Shown here one piece after another: positions 35,694-45,047 of a stretch of DNA of 64,000 nt. The notes below the pieces were generated by a model. It saw nothing but the letters and a program-made list of their open reading frames with translations, ran no database searches and was not told where the DNA came from. Within the stretch, counting starts at the first letter, position 1, and each line of letters begins with the position of its first letter. The stretch lies in NCBI GenBank assembly GCA_046328715.1, contig JAXLWB010000012.1, forward strand, positions 124,001-188,000, read 5' to 3'. The position numbers and the translations under genes are program-made. This stretch comes from JAXLWB01 sp046328715. Lineage in GTDB: Bacteria; Chloroflexota; Anaerolineae; Caldilineales; Caldilineaceae.

Positions 35694-36650
35694 CTACGCT
35701 GCAACCTGCTTCTCCACCTTCGGCACAATTACACTCAACATTTGTGGTAATACTTTACAGGTGAGCGGCAGGTTTACATTTTCCAGTAATTCGCCATCGT
35801 ACTGGGTGGATTGTACCGGATCGACCATTAGGGTGATCTCTTTTGCCTGCCAGTGTTTGAGTGCACTGCGAATCTCATTTGAATAGGAGGCGACTGTCGC
35901 ATCTTCCACGCTCAAGGAGGTGCCTTGTTTGCTGATGATGCGACCCATAATCTCGGTTAAGGCACGTAAATTGGCTTCTTCCACCGTGATCACATCGAGC
36001 AGACCATCGCGTACCGAGATGGCCGAGCTAAGTTGGAGACCGGGCAAGCCGAGATTGCCGGAATTGGCAATGGCGCAGGTAAAGCCTTTAGATTCAATCT
36101 CTTTTCCGTCAAGCACAAACTGGTAATGGGCAACCTTGGGTTCGAGCAGGTTTTTCATGGCTGACCAGAGATAGGCCAGGGAGCCAAAGCGATCCTTGAG
36201 CGAGCGATCGGTCTGTTCGACCATTGCCGCTTCAAAGCCGATCGCCACACGCAACAAAAAGTTGTGTGAACCGATTTGCCCAACATCAATTTTGTCCACT
36301 GTGCTGTTGATGCCACATGCCAGCCGAGCAGCGTCAGCCAACGTATTTGGAATCCCTAGCTCAAGTGACATAACGTTAGCAGTGCCACCAGGTAAGATTG
36401 CCAGAGGCACACTGCTACCCACAAGCCCGCTAGCGACTTCAGCTACAGTGCCATCACCGCCATAGGCAGCCACAATGTCAACGCCGTTAGTGACGGCTTG
36501 TTGTGCCAAGCGTCGTGCATCGCCGGCCTTATGGGTGATGGAGACATCCCACTCCGTCTCGCATTCGTTGAAGACACCGTTCAGCGTATTCAAAATCGGC
36601 TCATCGTTGCCGGCTGCAGGATTTACAATGACTTGAATTTTTTTGGTCAC
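35694..36650 (-). CDS. Diacylglycerol/lipid kinase family protein (YegS/DgkB type)
   Basis: 318-residue soluble lipid kinase with the DAGK catalytic domain: VNPAAG at the N-terminus, nucleotide loop YGGDGTVAEVASGL (63-76), PGGTANVMSLELGIP, and the C-terminal DGE(L)-type motif QYDGELLEN. The start is a GTG with AGGTG upstream. The PAP2 phosphatase gene follows; the two would interconvert lipid and lipid phosphate. Confidence 0.9.
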   Translation of the reverse strand: MTKKIQVIVNPAAGNDEPILNTLNGVFNECETEWDVSITHKAGDARRLAQQAVTNGVDIVAAYGGDGTVAEVASGLVGSSVPLAILPGGTANVMSLELGIPNTLADAARLACGINSTVDKIDVGQIGSHNFLLRVAIGFEAAMVEQTDRSLKDRFGSLAYLWSAMKNLLEPKVAHYQFVLDGKEIESKGFTCAIANSGNLGLPGLQLSSAISVRDGLLDVITVEEANLRALTEIMGRIISKQGTSLSVEDATVASYSNEIRSALKHWQAKEITLMVDPVQSTQYDGELLENVNLPLTCKVLPQMLSVIVPKVEKQVAA

Positions 36651-36680
36651 AAATCACCTATCAGAAATAAAACGAAACGG

Positions 36681-37742
36681 TCATGCAGGCAGTTTTTGTT
36701 CGAGTAAGGCAAGCGCAACCGTTTCGGGAAAGGAGCAAAAGCTCTCCTCGTCTTCCTTCTCTTGGGCACACTTGTCTGCTATGGTAAAGAGTGTGCCGTC
36801 TTCATACGATTGGGCCACGACCGGATGCACATAGTAGTTGCGGCAGACTGATGTGGTATTACCCAGTGCATTCGACGCTTCGCAGATCGCAAGTTTGAGA
36901 TTTTTCTTGATGATCTTCGCTTCGTCGCTTGGCCCAAGCGCCAGCAAGGTTTCAATCGCGATCACCGTGCCACCCCAAGTCCGAAAATACTTGGCGCTAA
37001 AACTACTCCCGGTAATCTCATGCAGATAGTTGTTGATGTCGGCTGATTGAAGCGCCTGACGTTTGCCTTCTTCGTCGTAATATTGAAAGAGTTGTTGCCC
37101 AGGCAGTTCCTGGCAACTTTTGATCAGGCGTAACAGCTTCTTATCTTCAATCGACAGGTTGTGCTTTTTGCCGCTTTTGCCGACAAAACTCAGCACCAGG
37201 GCAGACTCCCCCATCTTCACATGCCGTTTGCGCAACGTTGTCAAGCCATAGGTCTTGTTGCTGCTTGCATATTGGCTGTTCCCGATGCGCACCAACGTCT
37301 TGTCCAACATGTAGAGAGCGATCGCTACCACTTTTTGATGGGTTAGCTGACGCTTGCGTAGATCGCACTCTACTTGTTGGCGAATCTTGGGCAACGCCTG
37401 GCCAAACTCTAACAAGCTTTCGTACTTCGCCAGGTTGCGCGTCGATTCCCAGTCGGGATGATAGATGTATTGTTTACGCCCTTTTTCATCGCGCCCGGTT
37501 GCCTGGATGTGGGTATCGGCTCGTGTGCTAATCCATACCTCGTCCCAGGCAGGCGGGATGACCAAACTTTGAATACGCTTACGCGCCGTCGCATCAGTAA
37601 TCAACTTTCCTTGTCCATCGTAATAAGCAAAACCTTGACCGCGACGCTTGCGCTTAAAGCCTTGCTCCTGATCGCTGCAATAGGAAAGTTTGATGCGGCT
37701 GGCAAACTCCTGTGAATCGAGTTCAAGCGAAAGCGTAGACAT
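36681..37742 (-). CDS. DNA topoisomerase IB
   Basis: 353-residue type IB topoisomerase (poxvirus/bacterial class), which relaxes supercoils through a 3'-phosphotyrosine. Seen are the N-terminal domain (RGQGFAYYDGQGKLI, IPPAWDEVWI), the catalytic block KTYGLTTLRKRHV with LSFVGKSGKKH, the FRTWGGTVIA motif, and the tyrosine in CRNYYVHP, where Tyr304 fits the active site. ATG with AGGAG. It lies 11 bases past the FAD oxidoreductase gene and in line with dps, so DNA protection and topology genes share a transcript. Confidence 0.93.
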   Translation of the reverse strand: MSTLSLELDSQEFASRIKLSYCSDQEQGFKRKRRGQGFAYYDGQGKLITDATARKRIQSLVIPPAWDEVWISTRADTHIQATGRDEKGRKQYIYHPDWESTRNLAKYESLLEFGQALPKIRQQVECDLRKRQLTHQKVVAIALYMLDKTLVRIGNSQYASSNKTYGLTTLRKRHVKMGESALVLSFVGKSGKKHNLSIEDKKLLRLIKSCQELPGQQLFQYYDEEGKRQALQSADINNYLHEITGSSFSAKYFRTWGGTVIAIETLLALGPSDEAKIIKKNLKLAICEASNALGNTTSVCRNYYVHPVVAQSYEDGTLFTIADKCAQEKEDEESFCSFPETVALALLEQKLPA

Positions 37743-37753
37743 ACGACAAACTC

Positions 37754-38956
37754 CTAACGTCCAAAACGGAAGAGATCCTGATAGGGATTCGGCCGATTCA
37801 AGATCGCATCTCGAATGATTTCAGCCGCCAGGATGCTGTAGGTAATGCCATTGCCGCCATAGCCGAGGGCAAACCAGGCATGGGGCATGTCGGGACTCTT
37901 GTCCACATAGGCCAATCCATCCTTGGTCTCGCCAAAGGTACCAGCCCAGGCGAAGGCAACTTCCATTTTGAGTTTTGGAAACAGCTTTTCAAATTTCTGG
38001 CGAAGTCGCGCCGTTTTCTGCGGAATCAACTTATCCCGCCGTTGAGGGTCACGAAAATCTTCGTCTTCGCCACCGACGATCACTCGGTTATCGTCGGTAA
38101 TACGCAGGTAGAGGTAGGGGCGTGCCGATTCCCAGATCAGTGAATGTTCGTACCAGTTGCAATCGTTTGGTAGCGGCTCGCTGACCAGGGCATAGGTGCT
38201 AACCAACTTGGCCACTGGTTTGCTCAAATACTTTTGTGATTCGTAGCCCGAGGCAAAGACTAGCTGCCTGGCACGAATGGTTGTACCCGATGCAGTGGTT
38301 ACGCAGACTCGCCGTGGCGAGTGCTCAATTTTTGTCACTTCGTTGCGGTCGAAGACACGCAGCCCATTTCGCAAACCAGTTTGCAAAAGCCGATGGGTAA
38401 GTTGGTAGGCATCCACCTCGGCTCCGGCTTGCGAAAAGAGCGCAGCCGGGCGGCTAAAGTTGTAGAGATCTTCAATCTGCGCCTGGTCCAACCATTCGAG
38501 TTGAATGCCATATTTTTTGCGTGTCTCGTACTCACGTTTCAGTTCCGGCACGTGTGACTTGTAGCTGGCCAAATAAAGACTCGGCCTTGGCTTAAATCCA
38601 CACTGGTCATCTAACTTGCCAACCAGTGCAGCGATCTTCTCCAATGCGTCCAAACAGGCTTGATAGCTACGCACTGCATGATCTTCCCCCACCAGTTCGA
38701 TCAGCTCACAGAGCGGCGTATCGATCTCGTATTGCAACAAGGCAGTTGTGGCACTGGTGCTTCCCCAGGCAATGTGCCGTTTGTCAACAACCACAGTGTC
38801 GATGCCAGCTTCGACGAGATGATAGGCGACGAGTGCTCCTGTAATGCCACCGCCGATAACGACAACATCACAGGTAATATCTTGCTGCAAGGTAGGATAG
38901 GTATACATCAGCCCATTTTTGATGGGCCAAAAGGGGTAGTCCGATTTTAGATCCAT
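37754..38956 (-). CDS. FAD-dependent oxidoreductase (DAO family)
   Basis: 400 residues. The FAD-binding Rossmann motif VVVIGGGITGALVAYHLVEAG is near residue 32, followed by GSTSATTALLQYEID, and the C-terminal GLAYVDKSPDMPHAWFALGYGGNGITYS closes the FAD site. Such enzymes oxidise amines or amino acids; the substrate is unknown. It starts 3 bases past the dps stop, so the two are co-expressed. Confidence 0.9.
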   Translation of the reverse strand: MDLKSDYPFWPIKNGLMYTYPTLQQDITCDVVVIGGGITGALVAYHLVEAGIDTVVVDKRHIAWGSTSATTALLQYEIDTPLCELIELVGEDHAVRSYQACLDALEKIAALVGKLDDQCGFKPRPSLYLASYKSHVPELKREYETRKKYGIQLEWLDQAQIEDLYNFSRPAALFSQAGAEVDAYQLTHRLLQTGLRNGLRVFDRNEVTKIEHSPRRVCVTTASGTTIRARQLVFASGYESQKYLSKPVAKLVSTYALVSEPLPNDCNWYEHSLIWESARPYLYLRITDDNRVIVGGEDEDFRDPQRRDKLIPQKTARLRQKFEKLFPKLKMEVAFAWAGTFGETKDGLAYVDKSPDMPHAWFALGYGGNGITYSILAAEIIRDAILNRPNPYQDLFRFGR

Positions 38957-38959
38957 CGT

Positions 38960-39490
38960 CTAGCCCTGTAGATGTGCTTCGAGAAACCAGCGCCACTTGT
39001 CAAGATCGCGCACGACGTCGATCAGCAAATCCGAGGTCCCCATGTCGCCTGCTTCGTCGGCAGCATCGATGTCAGGGCGAACGGCTTGTGCCGTGGTGCT
39101 GTAGAGTGTGACTAGATGTTTCAAGTAGTCAATGCCGTTGGCAGCGCCAAGAGCGGTTTCAGGCAGCCTGGAAGCGGCAGCCGCCATACGAGTAGTGCCA
39201 TGAGCCACGCCGCCCAACGCCGTGATACGTTCGGCAATAATGTCGATATACTCTTCAACACCGTCGGCGAGCAGGTCAAAGAGTTCATGCAGTTGCATAA
39301 AGTCAGGGCCTTTGACATTCCAGTGGGCGTGCTTCGTCTGCGTATACAGATCGGTGGTATTGGCCAGATGTTGATTGAGCAACTCGCACATTTGAGTCCG
39401 CAAACTTTCGCTCAGGTCAATATGACTTTTGACCAAGGCAGGTTGTCTGTGATTGGTGCGGCTTTCGGCTCGCAACGTTTTTGTTGCCAT
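38960..39490 (-). CDS. dps: Dps family ferritin-like DNA-protection protein
   Basis: 176 residues, four-helix ferritin fold. The shared ferroxidase site at the subunit interface is seen in HAHWNVKGPDFMQLHELFD and GVEEYIDIIAERI. The basic N-terminal tail (RAESRTNHRQPALVK) may bind DNA. It stores iron with hydrogen peroxide as oxidant and shields DNA. ATG with AAGGAG. First of a set with an FAD oxidoreductase and topoisomerase IB. Confidence 0.95.
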   Translation of the reverse strand: MATKTLRAESRTNHRQPALVKSHIDLSESLRTQMCELLNQHLANTTDLYTQTKHAHWNVKGPDFMQLHELFDLLADGVEEYIDIIAERITALGGVAHGTTRMAAAASRLPETALGAANGIDYLKHLVTLYSTTAQAVRPDIDAADEAGDMGTSDLLIDVVRDLDKWRWFLEAHLQG

Positions 39491-39539
39491 AAAATCAGCT
39501 CCTTATGCATGATGGGTTCGACCCAAATAGAACAAGTTA

Positions 39540-40757
39540 TTAAACGGTGGCCTGCTGTGAGGCAGGTTTGGCTGGATTGCTGTAGTCCACCTCTTTGAGA
39601 TCCATGGTGGTTACCAGTTGATTTAAACGATTGAACATACTAATTGTCTGGGGTGAAAGAGCAGTCTCGTCCGTGTCAATGCGATTCTGAATGAGCGTAA
39701 GCTTATCGCGCATTGATTGGAACTGAATCTGCGGTGTTTCCTTGGGCTGGGTACTTTCACCACCGAGATAGTTCGCGAGCAACACACGCGCTGTCACTGT
39801 AACCGGAGCAGCCACTGCCAAACCAACGATTCCCATTACATCAATGAGAGCAATCGTCACCATCAACTCCAGGATGGAGCCGGGACGTTGGCGCAGCGAT
39901 GGATAGCGCAGGACAAAGGTACGCACCAGTACCGCGACGAGCAGCGTGTACAGAACGGTCACAAGAGCGAGTGCAGAACCATTGATCAAGCCGATTAGCA
40001 GGGCAGGGATCAGGGAAAGGAAGGTGCCAATCAAAGGCATAAGCCAGAGAATTGAGACAATCCACGCTAACAAGAAGGGATACTTCAGGCCGATCAGCGT
40101 ATAGCCAGCCATCAACAGTACCAACAACAACAGATACTGAACGATCTGGCTGCGTAGGTGAATCCCAATCGCCGTCTCGATTTCATAAATCAGGTTGCGT
40201 GCTTGTATGCGTTGCGAAGGTGAGAGTAACGACAACCAAAGCCGTTCAATTCGCTCGCGGTCGGCTACCCAGTAGATGGCAACGAAGATGACCAACACAC
40301 CATTCGAGACGATGGTGCCCAAGTTGGAAGAAATCCCTGAGAGAATCGCCAATAATGCCGAGCCATCGGTGCCTAGAAGAATATCATCTAAGCGCACTGG
40401 GTGCGGCAGACGGAGCGCAAGGGCACGCTGTGCGCCGTTGCCGCTCATCAGCAGCGTGCGCAATTCGCCATACATGGTACGGAAATCATTGAGCGCCGCT
40501 GGCAGGCGCAGACCTAGCACATAGCCTGTCAGCAGTACAAAACCAACTATAGAAACCAACATAGCGATGATGACAAGCCAGCGAGCGGTGCCCTTTGATA
40601 CGCCATGATCGACGAGCAGAACGACATAACCCTGCACCGTAGTGGCCAATATTACAGCGACCAGGAAAATTGCGATGACAGATGAAAGTTGCCAGACCAG
40701 CAGAAAGAGACCAATCGAGGCCAGGCAGATCAATGTAATGAGAGCGAGTTTCTTCAT
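39540..40757 (-). CDS. AI-2E family transporter (1)
   Basis: 405-residue polytopic membrane protein of the AI-2E/PerM family: paired N-terminal helices, a periplasmic loop of about 120 residues, then LLLLVLLMAGYTLIGLKYPFLLAWIVSILWLMPLIGTFLSLIPALLIGL. A cytoplasmic C-terminal tail of about 70 residues follows. Members export small molecules or act as Na+/H+ antiporters; the substrate here is unknown. It begins 2 bases past its paralogue's stop. Confidence 0.85.
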   Translation of the reverse strand: MKKLALITLICLASIGLFLLVWQLSSVIAIFLVAVILATTVQGYVVLLVDHGVSKGTARWLVIIAMLVSIVGFVLLTGYVLGLRLPAALNDFRTMYGELRTLLMSGNGAQRALALRLPHPVRLDDILLGTDGSALLAILSGISSNLGTIVSNGVLVIFVAIYWVADRERIERLWLSLLSPSQRIQARNLIYEIETAIGIHLRSQIVQYLLLLVLLMAGYTLIGLKYPFLLAWIVSILWLMPLIGTFLSLIPALLIGLINGSALALVTVLYTLLVAVLVRTFVLRYPSLRQRPGSILELMVTIALIDVMGIVGLAVAAPVTVTARVLLANYLGGESTQPKETPQIQFQSMRDKLTLIQNRIDTDETALSPQTISMFNRLNQLVTTMDLKEVDYSNPAKPASQQATV

Positions 40758-40759
40758 GG

Positions 40760-42091
40760 CTAAATTCCTCTGGCACTTGATTCTCGCTTGGCCAGCGCTT
40801 GATCAAATTCGATTGCCAACGCTTCGATCATTTCTTCAATCTGTGTAGACTCGCTACTCACCGAATCTTCCGCCTGGCGCATTCGCTTGCGAATATCATT
40901 GGCTAAGTCCTGCGCCTCGACACGCATCACACTGAAGCGGTTGCGTTGGGCCACGGTTGGCGTGGTCATTAACAACGGGTTCGGATCTGCAACTCGGCTG
41001 CTCTCCTCTTTGGATTCGGGGCGGAAATGGAAGATCGTTCGCTCGATGATCACCTGAATCATGGCCGCCAGCGGGACAGCCAAGAGTGCACCAACCAGGC
41101 CGAAGAGTATTGTGAAGGCAGCAATCGCCAAAACGGTGAGAATCGGGTTGACGCCCACGGTTCTGCCCATAATGCGAGGTACAAGGACATTGTTTTCGAC
41201 AAACTGCACAACGGCATTGATGGCTACCACTTCTGCAGTCAGCGTCGGCGAGATGGTCAAGGCAATCAGTATGGCTGGCACCGCCCCCAGCATGGGACCG
41301 ATCATCGGGACCGCTTCGAAAACAAAGGCAAAAGCACCCAAGGTAAGCGCATAGGGCAAGCCCACCAGCCAATAAGCCACGAAACAAGCCCCACCGACCA
41401 CAGCACAAAGAATCAATTGACCTTGATAGAAGGAGCCGACTGTCTGTTCCATCTCTTCAATCAGCTTCTCTACTGTGTCACGATGAGTTGACGGGAAAAA
41501 GAGCAAAAAGTGGTAGACAATCTTGTCACGGTCGCGCATCCAGTAATAGGCCATCGCAAAGATGGCGACGACCAAGAACAAGGTCGAGAAGATAGGCGTA
41601 GGTGATACTGCTACCGGTACGATAGTATTTCCAGAACCGCTCGTGTCTTCGGGAACACTCAGAAACAGCGTTGGAATGCGATCGAGTGACAACTCCGCAG
41701 GCAGGTAACTGGCGAAGAGTTGCAACAATGGGATGTTGGAAGACGTTAAAAGCCCTTTGAGCAGTGTATAGTACTCAGGCAGCTTGTCTGTAATCGTACG
41801 GGCCTGATTTAGCAAGAGCGGAATCAGCAAAAGCAAGAAGCCAGCAATCAACAACACCACCACTACGTAGCCAATGATCATCCCGATTCGTTTGTTGATC
41901 CCAATACGATTTAGCAATTCAACCAGCGGTCGGATGGCCAAGTAGATCATAATGGCGACCATCACTGCAAACAGAATATAATAAAAGCGATACGCAAGAA
42001 GTGCAGCAAGCACCACTGCACCGATCGTACAGGTCGCTTTCACCACATCCCACAACTTGACACTTTGCAAACGTGACTCAATTGCATTCAT
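40760..42091 (-). CDS. AI-2E family transporter (2)
   Basis: 443 residues, the same layout as its neighbour but closer to the family type: LVGLPYALTLGAFAFVFEAVPMIGPMLGAVPAILIAL and VQFVENNVLVPRIMGRTVGVNPILTVLAIAAFTILFGLVGALLAVPLAAMIQV. The tail is long and charged. The two neighbouring copies probably form one complex or arose by duplication. Shine-Dalgarno weak. Confidence 0.88.
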   Translation of the reverse strand: MNAIESRLQSVKLWDVVKATCTIGAVVLAALLAYRFYYILFAVMVAIMIYLAIRPLVELLNRIGINKRIGMIIGYVVVVLLIAGFLLLLIPLLLNQARTITDKLPEYYTLLKGLLTSSNIPLLQLFASYLPAELSLDRIPTLFLSVPEDTSGSGNTIVPVAVSPTPIFSTLFLVVAIFAMAYYWMRDRDKIVYHFLLFFPSTHRDTVEKLIEEMEQTVGSFYQGQLILCAVVGGACFVAYWLVGLPYALTLGAFAFVFEAVPMIGPMLGAVPAILIALTISPTLTAEVVAINAVVQFVENNVLVPRIMGRTVGVNPILTVLAIAAFTILFGLVGALLAVPLAAMIQVIIERTIFHFRPESKEESSRVADPNPLLMTTPTVAQRNRFSVMRVEAQDLANDIRKRMRQAEDSVSSESTQIEEMIEALAIEFDQALAKRESSARGI

Positions 42092-42131
42092 AAGTCTTAC
42101 AACACTTTTTAATAGGTAAGCACTCAGCTAA

Positions 42132-42186
42132 GATTTGCAAGATGCAAGTTGCAAAAGCTAATTGAAACCTGCATCCTGCAATCCTG
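42132..42186. repeat. Dispersed repeat, imperfect inverted text
   Basis: gatttgcaagatgcaagttgc faces cctgcatcctgcaatcc in opposite sense. It fills the gap between the GH13 stop codon and the AI-2E gene and may end the GH13 transcript. Confidence 0.5.
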
Positions 42187-42188
42187 CG

Positions 42189-44030
42189 CTATTCACTTTG
42201 CGATAGGATCAACACACTATAAGGACCAACCGCCAGCGTGGCGGAGGCGACAGGTCCATTTTCTCCGGCGACAGCGTTTACCTCAGTAGGGCCGATGTTT
42301 GAATAATCGTCGCCATAAACTTGGCTGTCGCTGTTCAGGCGCACAGTCCAGGTGCCGGGCATCGGAAAGTTCAGCGCATAATCCTGTACCGCTTGGTTGG
42401 TGAAGTTAGCCACCATCACGACGCTATCGCCAGCCCCACCTTCATGCCAGCGGTGTAGCGCAATCACTTTATGCTCATCATCGATGTGAAACACATCGCA
42501 ATTGGCACCAATCAGGCCACGAGTTGTCTCCCCACAGTTACGGCGCAGGTGAATGAGATCGCTGTACAAGGCATGAATCTGTTTAAATTGTTCCATGCGT
42601 GACCAGTCAAGCGGTTTGGTGTCGTCAAACCAATGATCTTCCAGGAACTCCTGTCCCTGGAAAATCATTGGGATGCCCGGTGCGCTCAGCGCCATTGCTG
42701 CGCCCAGGGTGGAGCGTTTGCGTGAAAAGTAAGAGTCTGCCGCTCCCGGTGCAATTTCTTCAGGAATGCGTGCCTTGCCATTCGCCACCTCATCGTGTGA
42801 TTCGGTGTAGACCACACGCGCAAAGGCTTTGTCTTCGTAGCGATGACAGAGTGCGTTACTCACAGCCTGCATATTGCGGTCACCATCGTTCATGGTGACG
42901 ACGGCTTGGCGAATGGGATGAACAAATTCCGAGTCCCATTGGGCACCAAAGCCAGCACCGCCGGCCCCAATATCCTTTGTGATCCACTCGTTGGTGCGTA
43001 GGTCTTCGGCGATGGTGAGTGCGTTCGGATAAACTTTGTGAACTTCCTCGTTCACCCATTGCATCAGGCTCCAGCCGTCCGGCAATTCCTCGTCGGGATT
43101 GCCATCACCGTTGACATTGTGGATGTAGGCAGTGGCATCCCAACGCAGACCATCGACATGGTACTCATCGAACCACATCAATGCATTGTCTCGGAGGTAG
43201 CGTCGGACCTCGTCGCGACCGTAATCGGGACGGGTTGCCCCCCACGGCGTCTGTCCACGCCAGTCATTGTAGAAATAGATGCCGCCACCTTCGTTTTCAT
43301 ACCAACCATCAAAGCGCCACAGATCAAGATCGCTAGGTCCCAGGTGATTGTAGACCACATCGACAATGACACCGATGCCAAGTTCATGTGCAGTTTTGAC
43401 AAAATTTCGGAAACCAATTGCGCCACCATAGTCGCTCTCCAGTGCAAATAGATGGGAAGGATTGTAACCCCACGATACGGCGCCAGGGAACTCACAGAAC
43501 GGCATGACCTCTACGACGTTGATGCCAAGTTGTTGCAGGTAGGGCAGTTTTGCAATCGCCGATTCAAAATTGCCGGGACCTTCCTTTTTGTCATTGCTGA
43601 AGGTGCCGATGTGCATCTCATAGATCACGAGTTCATTCCAGGCCGGCAATTGAAAGTGTTCGTTGCCCCAGTCAAAGCCGGGGTCGACGATAACACCGTT
43701 CCCTACCGAATTGGTCACCTCACGTGCATAAGGATCGATACGTGAGAACTTCTCTTCCCCCAGTTGAAGCGTAAAACGGTATTCATCACCACTTTTTGCA
43801 ACAGGTACGTCGGCTGACCAGTAGCCGTTCCCTTCACTGGCAAGTGGGCTTGCCATTTCCTGCCACTGGTTAAAGGTGCCAGCGACAAACACATTGTTTG
43901 CATTGGGTGCCCACACTCGAAAAGTTGTACCGCCTTGATAAGGAATGGCACCCATGCCTGGTCGTTGCGAATGAGATAATTGCTTGTTCTGCTGAATAGC
44001 TGAGTCAAAGCGTAATTGCTTTGGCGACAT
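42189..44030 (-). CDS. GH13 alpha-amylase/branching-enzyme-like protein with CBM48
   Basis: 613 residues from the ATG at 44030, chosen for GGAACGGAAG upstream; the longer frame to 44168 lacks such a site. An N-terminal CBM48/E-set domain (TTFRVWAPNANNVFVAGTFN, about 35-54) precedes the GH13 barrel with DVVYNH (224-229), GLRWDA with nucleophile Asp298, TIAEDL with Glu342 and TESHDE with His412-Asp413. This is the pattern of glycogen branching or debranching-type enzymes; which reaction it runs is not fixed. Other glycogen genes are not near. Confidence 0.88.
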   Translation of the reverse strand: MSPKQLRFDSAIQQNKQLSHSQRPGMGAIPYQGGTTFRVWAPNANNVFVAGTFNQWQEMASPLASEGNGYWSADVPVAKSGDEYRFTLQLGEEKFSRIDPYAREVTNSVGNGVIVDPGFDWGNEHFQLPAWNELVIYEMHIGTFSNDKKEGPGNFESAIAKLPYLQQLGINVVEVMPFCEFPGAVSWGYNPSHLFALESDYGGAIGFRNFVKTAHELGIGVIVDVVYNHLGPSDLDLWRFDGWYENEGGGIYFYNDWRGQTPWGATRPDYGRDEVRRYLRDNALMWFDEYHVDGLRWDATAYIHNVNGDGNPDEELPDGWSLMQWVNEEVHKVYPNALTIAEDLRTNEWITKDIGAGGAGFGAQWDSEFVHPIRQAVVTMNDGDRNMQAVSNALCHRYEDKAFARVVYTESHDEVANGKARIPEEIAPGAADSYFSRKRSTLGAAMALSAPGIPMIFQGQEFLEDHWFDDTKPLDWSRMEQFKQIHALYSDLIHLRRNCGETTRGLIGANCDVFHIDDEHKVIALHRWHEGGAGDSVVMVANFTNQAVQDYALNFPMPGTWTVRLNSDSQVYGDDYSNIGPTEVNAVAGENGPVASATLAVGPYSVLILSQSE

Positions 44031-44144
44031 ATAATACTTCCGTTCCTGATTTAAACTAAGCTCTGAATGTGAGCCAGAGTTCTCTGCGCTCCTTCTAGAG
44101 AGGTAAAACCCTGCCTCTCCTTGCAACCGCAGTTTGGTTTGTTT

Positions 44145-44183
44145 TAAAAAAAAGCTGAGACTTATCAATGATAGTCTCAGCTT
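44145..44183 (-). terminator. Intrinsic terminator of the YeaQ-type gene
   Basis: 11-bp perfect stem (44152-44162 with 44173-44183, 10-base loop). On the minus strand it runs into a T-tract made by the A run at 44145-44153. It lies about 30 bases past the stop codon of the gene ending at 44216. Confidence 0.8.
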
Positions 44184-44215
44184 ATAGCCGACTAAGATAT
44201 TCCTACCTTTGTTCC

Positions 44216-44488
44216 CTACCGGACCGTTCCACGTCTAAAGAGGTTGACGATCCCTAACAGAATCACAGCGCCAAGCAGAGAAACAATCAAAGCTGGAATA
44301 CTGAAATTATTCTGGTTAATGGTTCCAACCCCGAACAACGGCGTCAGAACTAGCCCTGCTACGAAGGCCCCGACAATACCCACGATGATGTTGAGAAGGG
44401 TTCCTTGACTGGCATCGGTGTTCATGATGAGGCTAGCTAACCAACCGAGAATACCACCCAGAATGATCCAAATTAGAAAGTTAATCAT
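44216..44488 (-). CDS. GlsB/YeaQ/YmgE family stress-response membrane protein
   Basis: 90 residues with three membrane helices and the family glycines (WIILGGILGWLASLIM, NIIVGIVGAFVAGLVL). Members are induced under stress in other bacteria; the molecular role is unknown. ATG with AAAAGGAG upstream; ends at an intrinsic terminator. The CsbD-type gene stands just upstream, also a stress gene. Confidence 0.9.
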   Translation of the reverse strand: MINFLIWIILGGILGWLASLIMNTDASQGTLLNIIVGIVGAFVAGLVLTPLFGVGTINQNNFSIPALIVSLLGAVILLGIVNLFRRGTVR

Positions 44489-44599
44489 TGTTATCGCTCC
44501 TTTTCTTGATTTGATGGTTGTGCATCTATTGAAAAGACCCGTAGGTCATTGTTTATGATTGAGCCTCGTCTTTTCTTCCTAGCCTAGAAGGGGCGGGCA

Positions 44600-44629
44600 T
44601 GAGATAGCTAGTGTAAGTTAGCTATCTCA
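44600..44629. repeat. Inverted repeat between CsbD and YeaQ-type genes
   Basis: tgagatagcta (44600-44610) pairs with tagctatctca (44619-44629), loop 8 bases. No T-run follows; an attenuating hairpin or operator is possible. Confidence 0.6.
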
Positions 44630-44726
44630 CACCAGGAGGAAAAATTGAGGATATGAGAGGCATGGTTTGTTATCGAAACAGGAGGGTAGATACATTTTCA
44701 GCATCTACACACGCCTGAAATTCACC

Positions 44727-45047
44727 TTATCGATCCGTTCGGTCTTGATTGGAGTATTTATCGGCGACCTGGTCCATCTTATTGCTAATTCGGTTGGCAG
44801 TGTCTTGGACAAATTCAGTGGCCTTGTTCGTCATCGAATTAGCATTGTTCTTGCTGCGCTGCATAAAGGAATCCCACTCTTGTTGAGCTCGTTCCCGGGT
44901 GTAGCCATAGCGCTGCTGCAAAACACCCACTGCACGGTCGGCTGAGCCTTCCATCTGCATCAAGTCGTCATCAGTCAATTTGCCAAAAGCTTGCTTCACA
45001 CTACCCTTGATCTGATTCCATGTGCCTTGCAATGTATCGCTATTCAT
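44727..45047 (-). CDS. CsbD family stress protein
   Basis: 106 residues. The first 65 are the CsbD domain (GTWNQIKGSVKQAFGKLTDDDLMQMEGSADRAVGVLQQRYGYTRERAQQEWD); the rest is a helical polar tail. Small hydrophilic proteins of this type are general-stress markers. ATG with AAGGAG upstream. Confidence 0.92.
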   Translation of the reverse strand: MNSDTLQGTWNQIKGSVKQAFGKLTDDDLMQMEGSADRAVGVLQQRYGYTRERAQQEWDSFMQRSKNNANSMTNKATEFVQDTANRISNKMDQVADKYSNQDRTDR

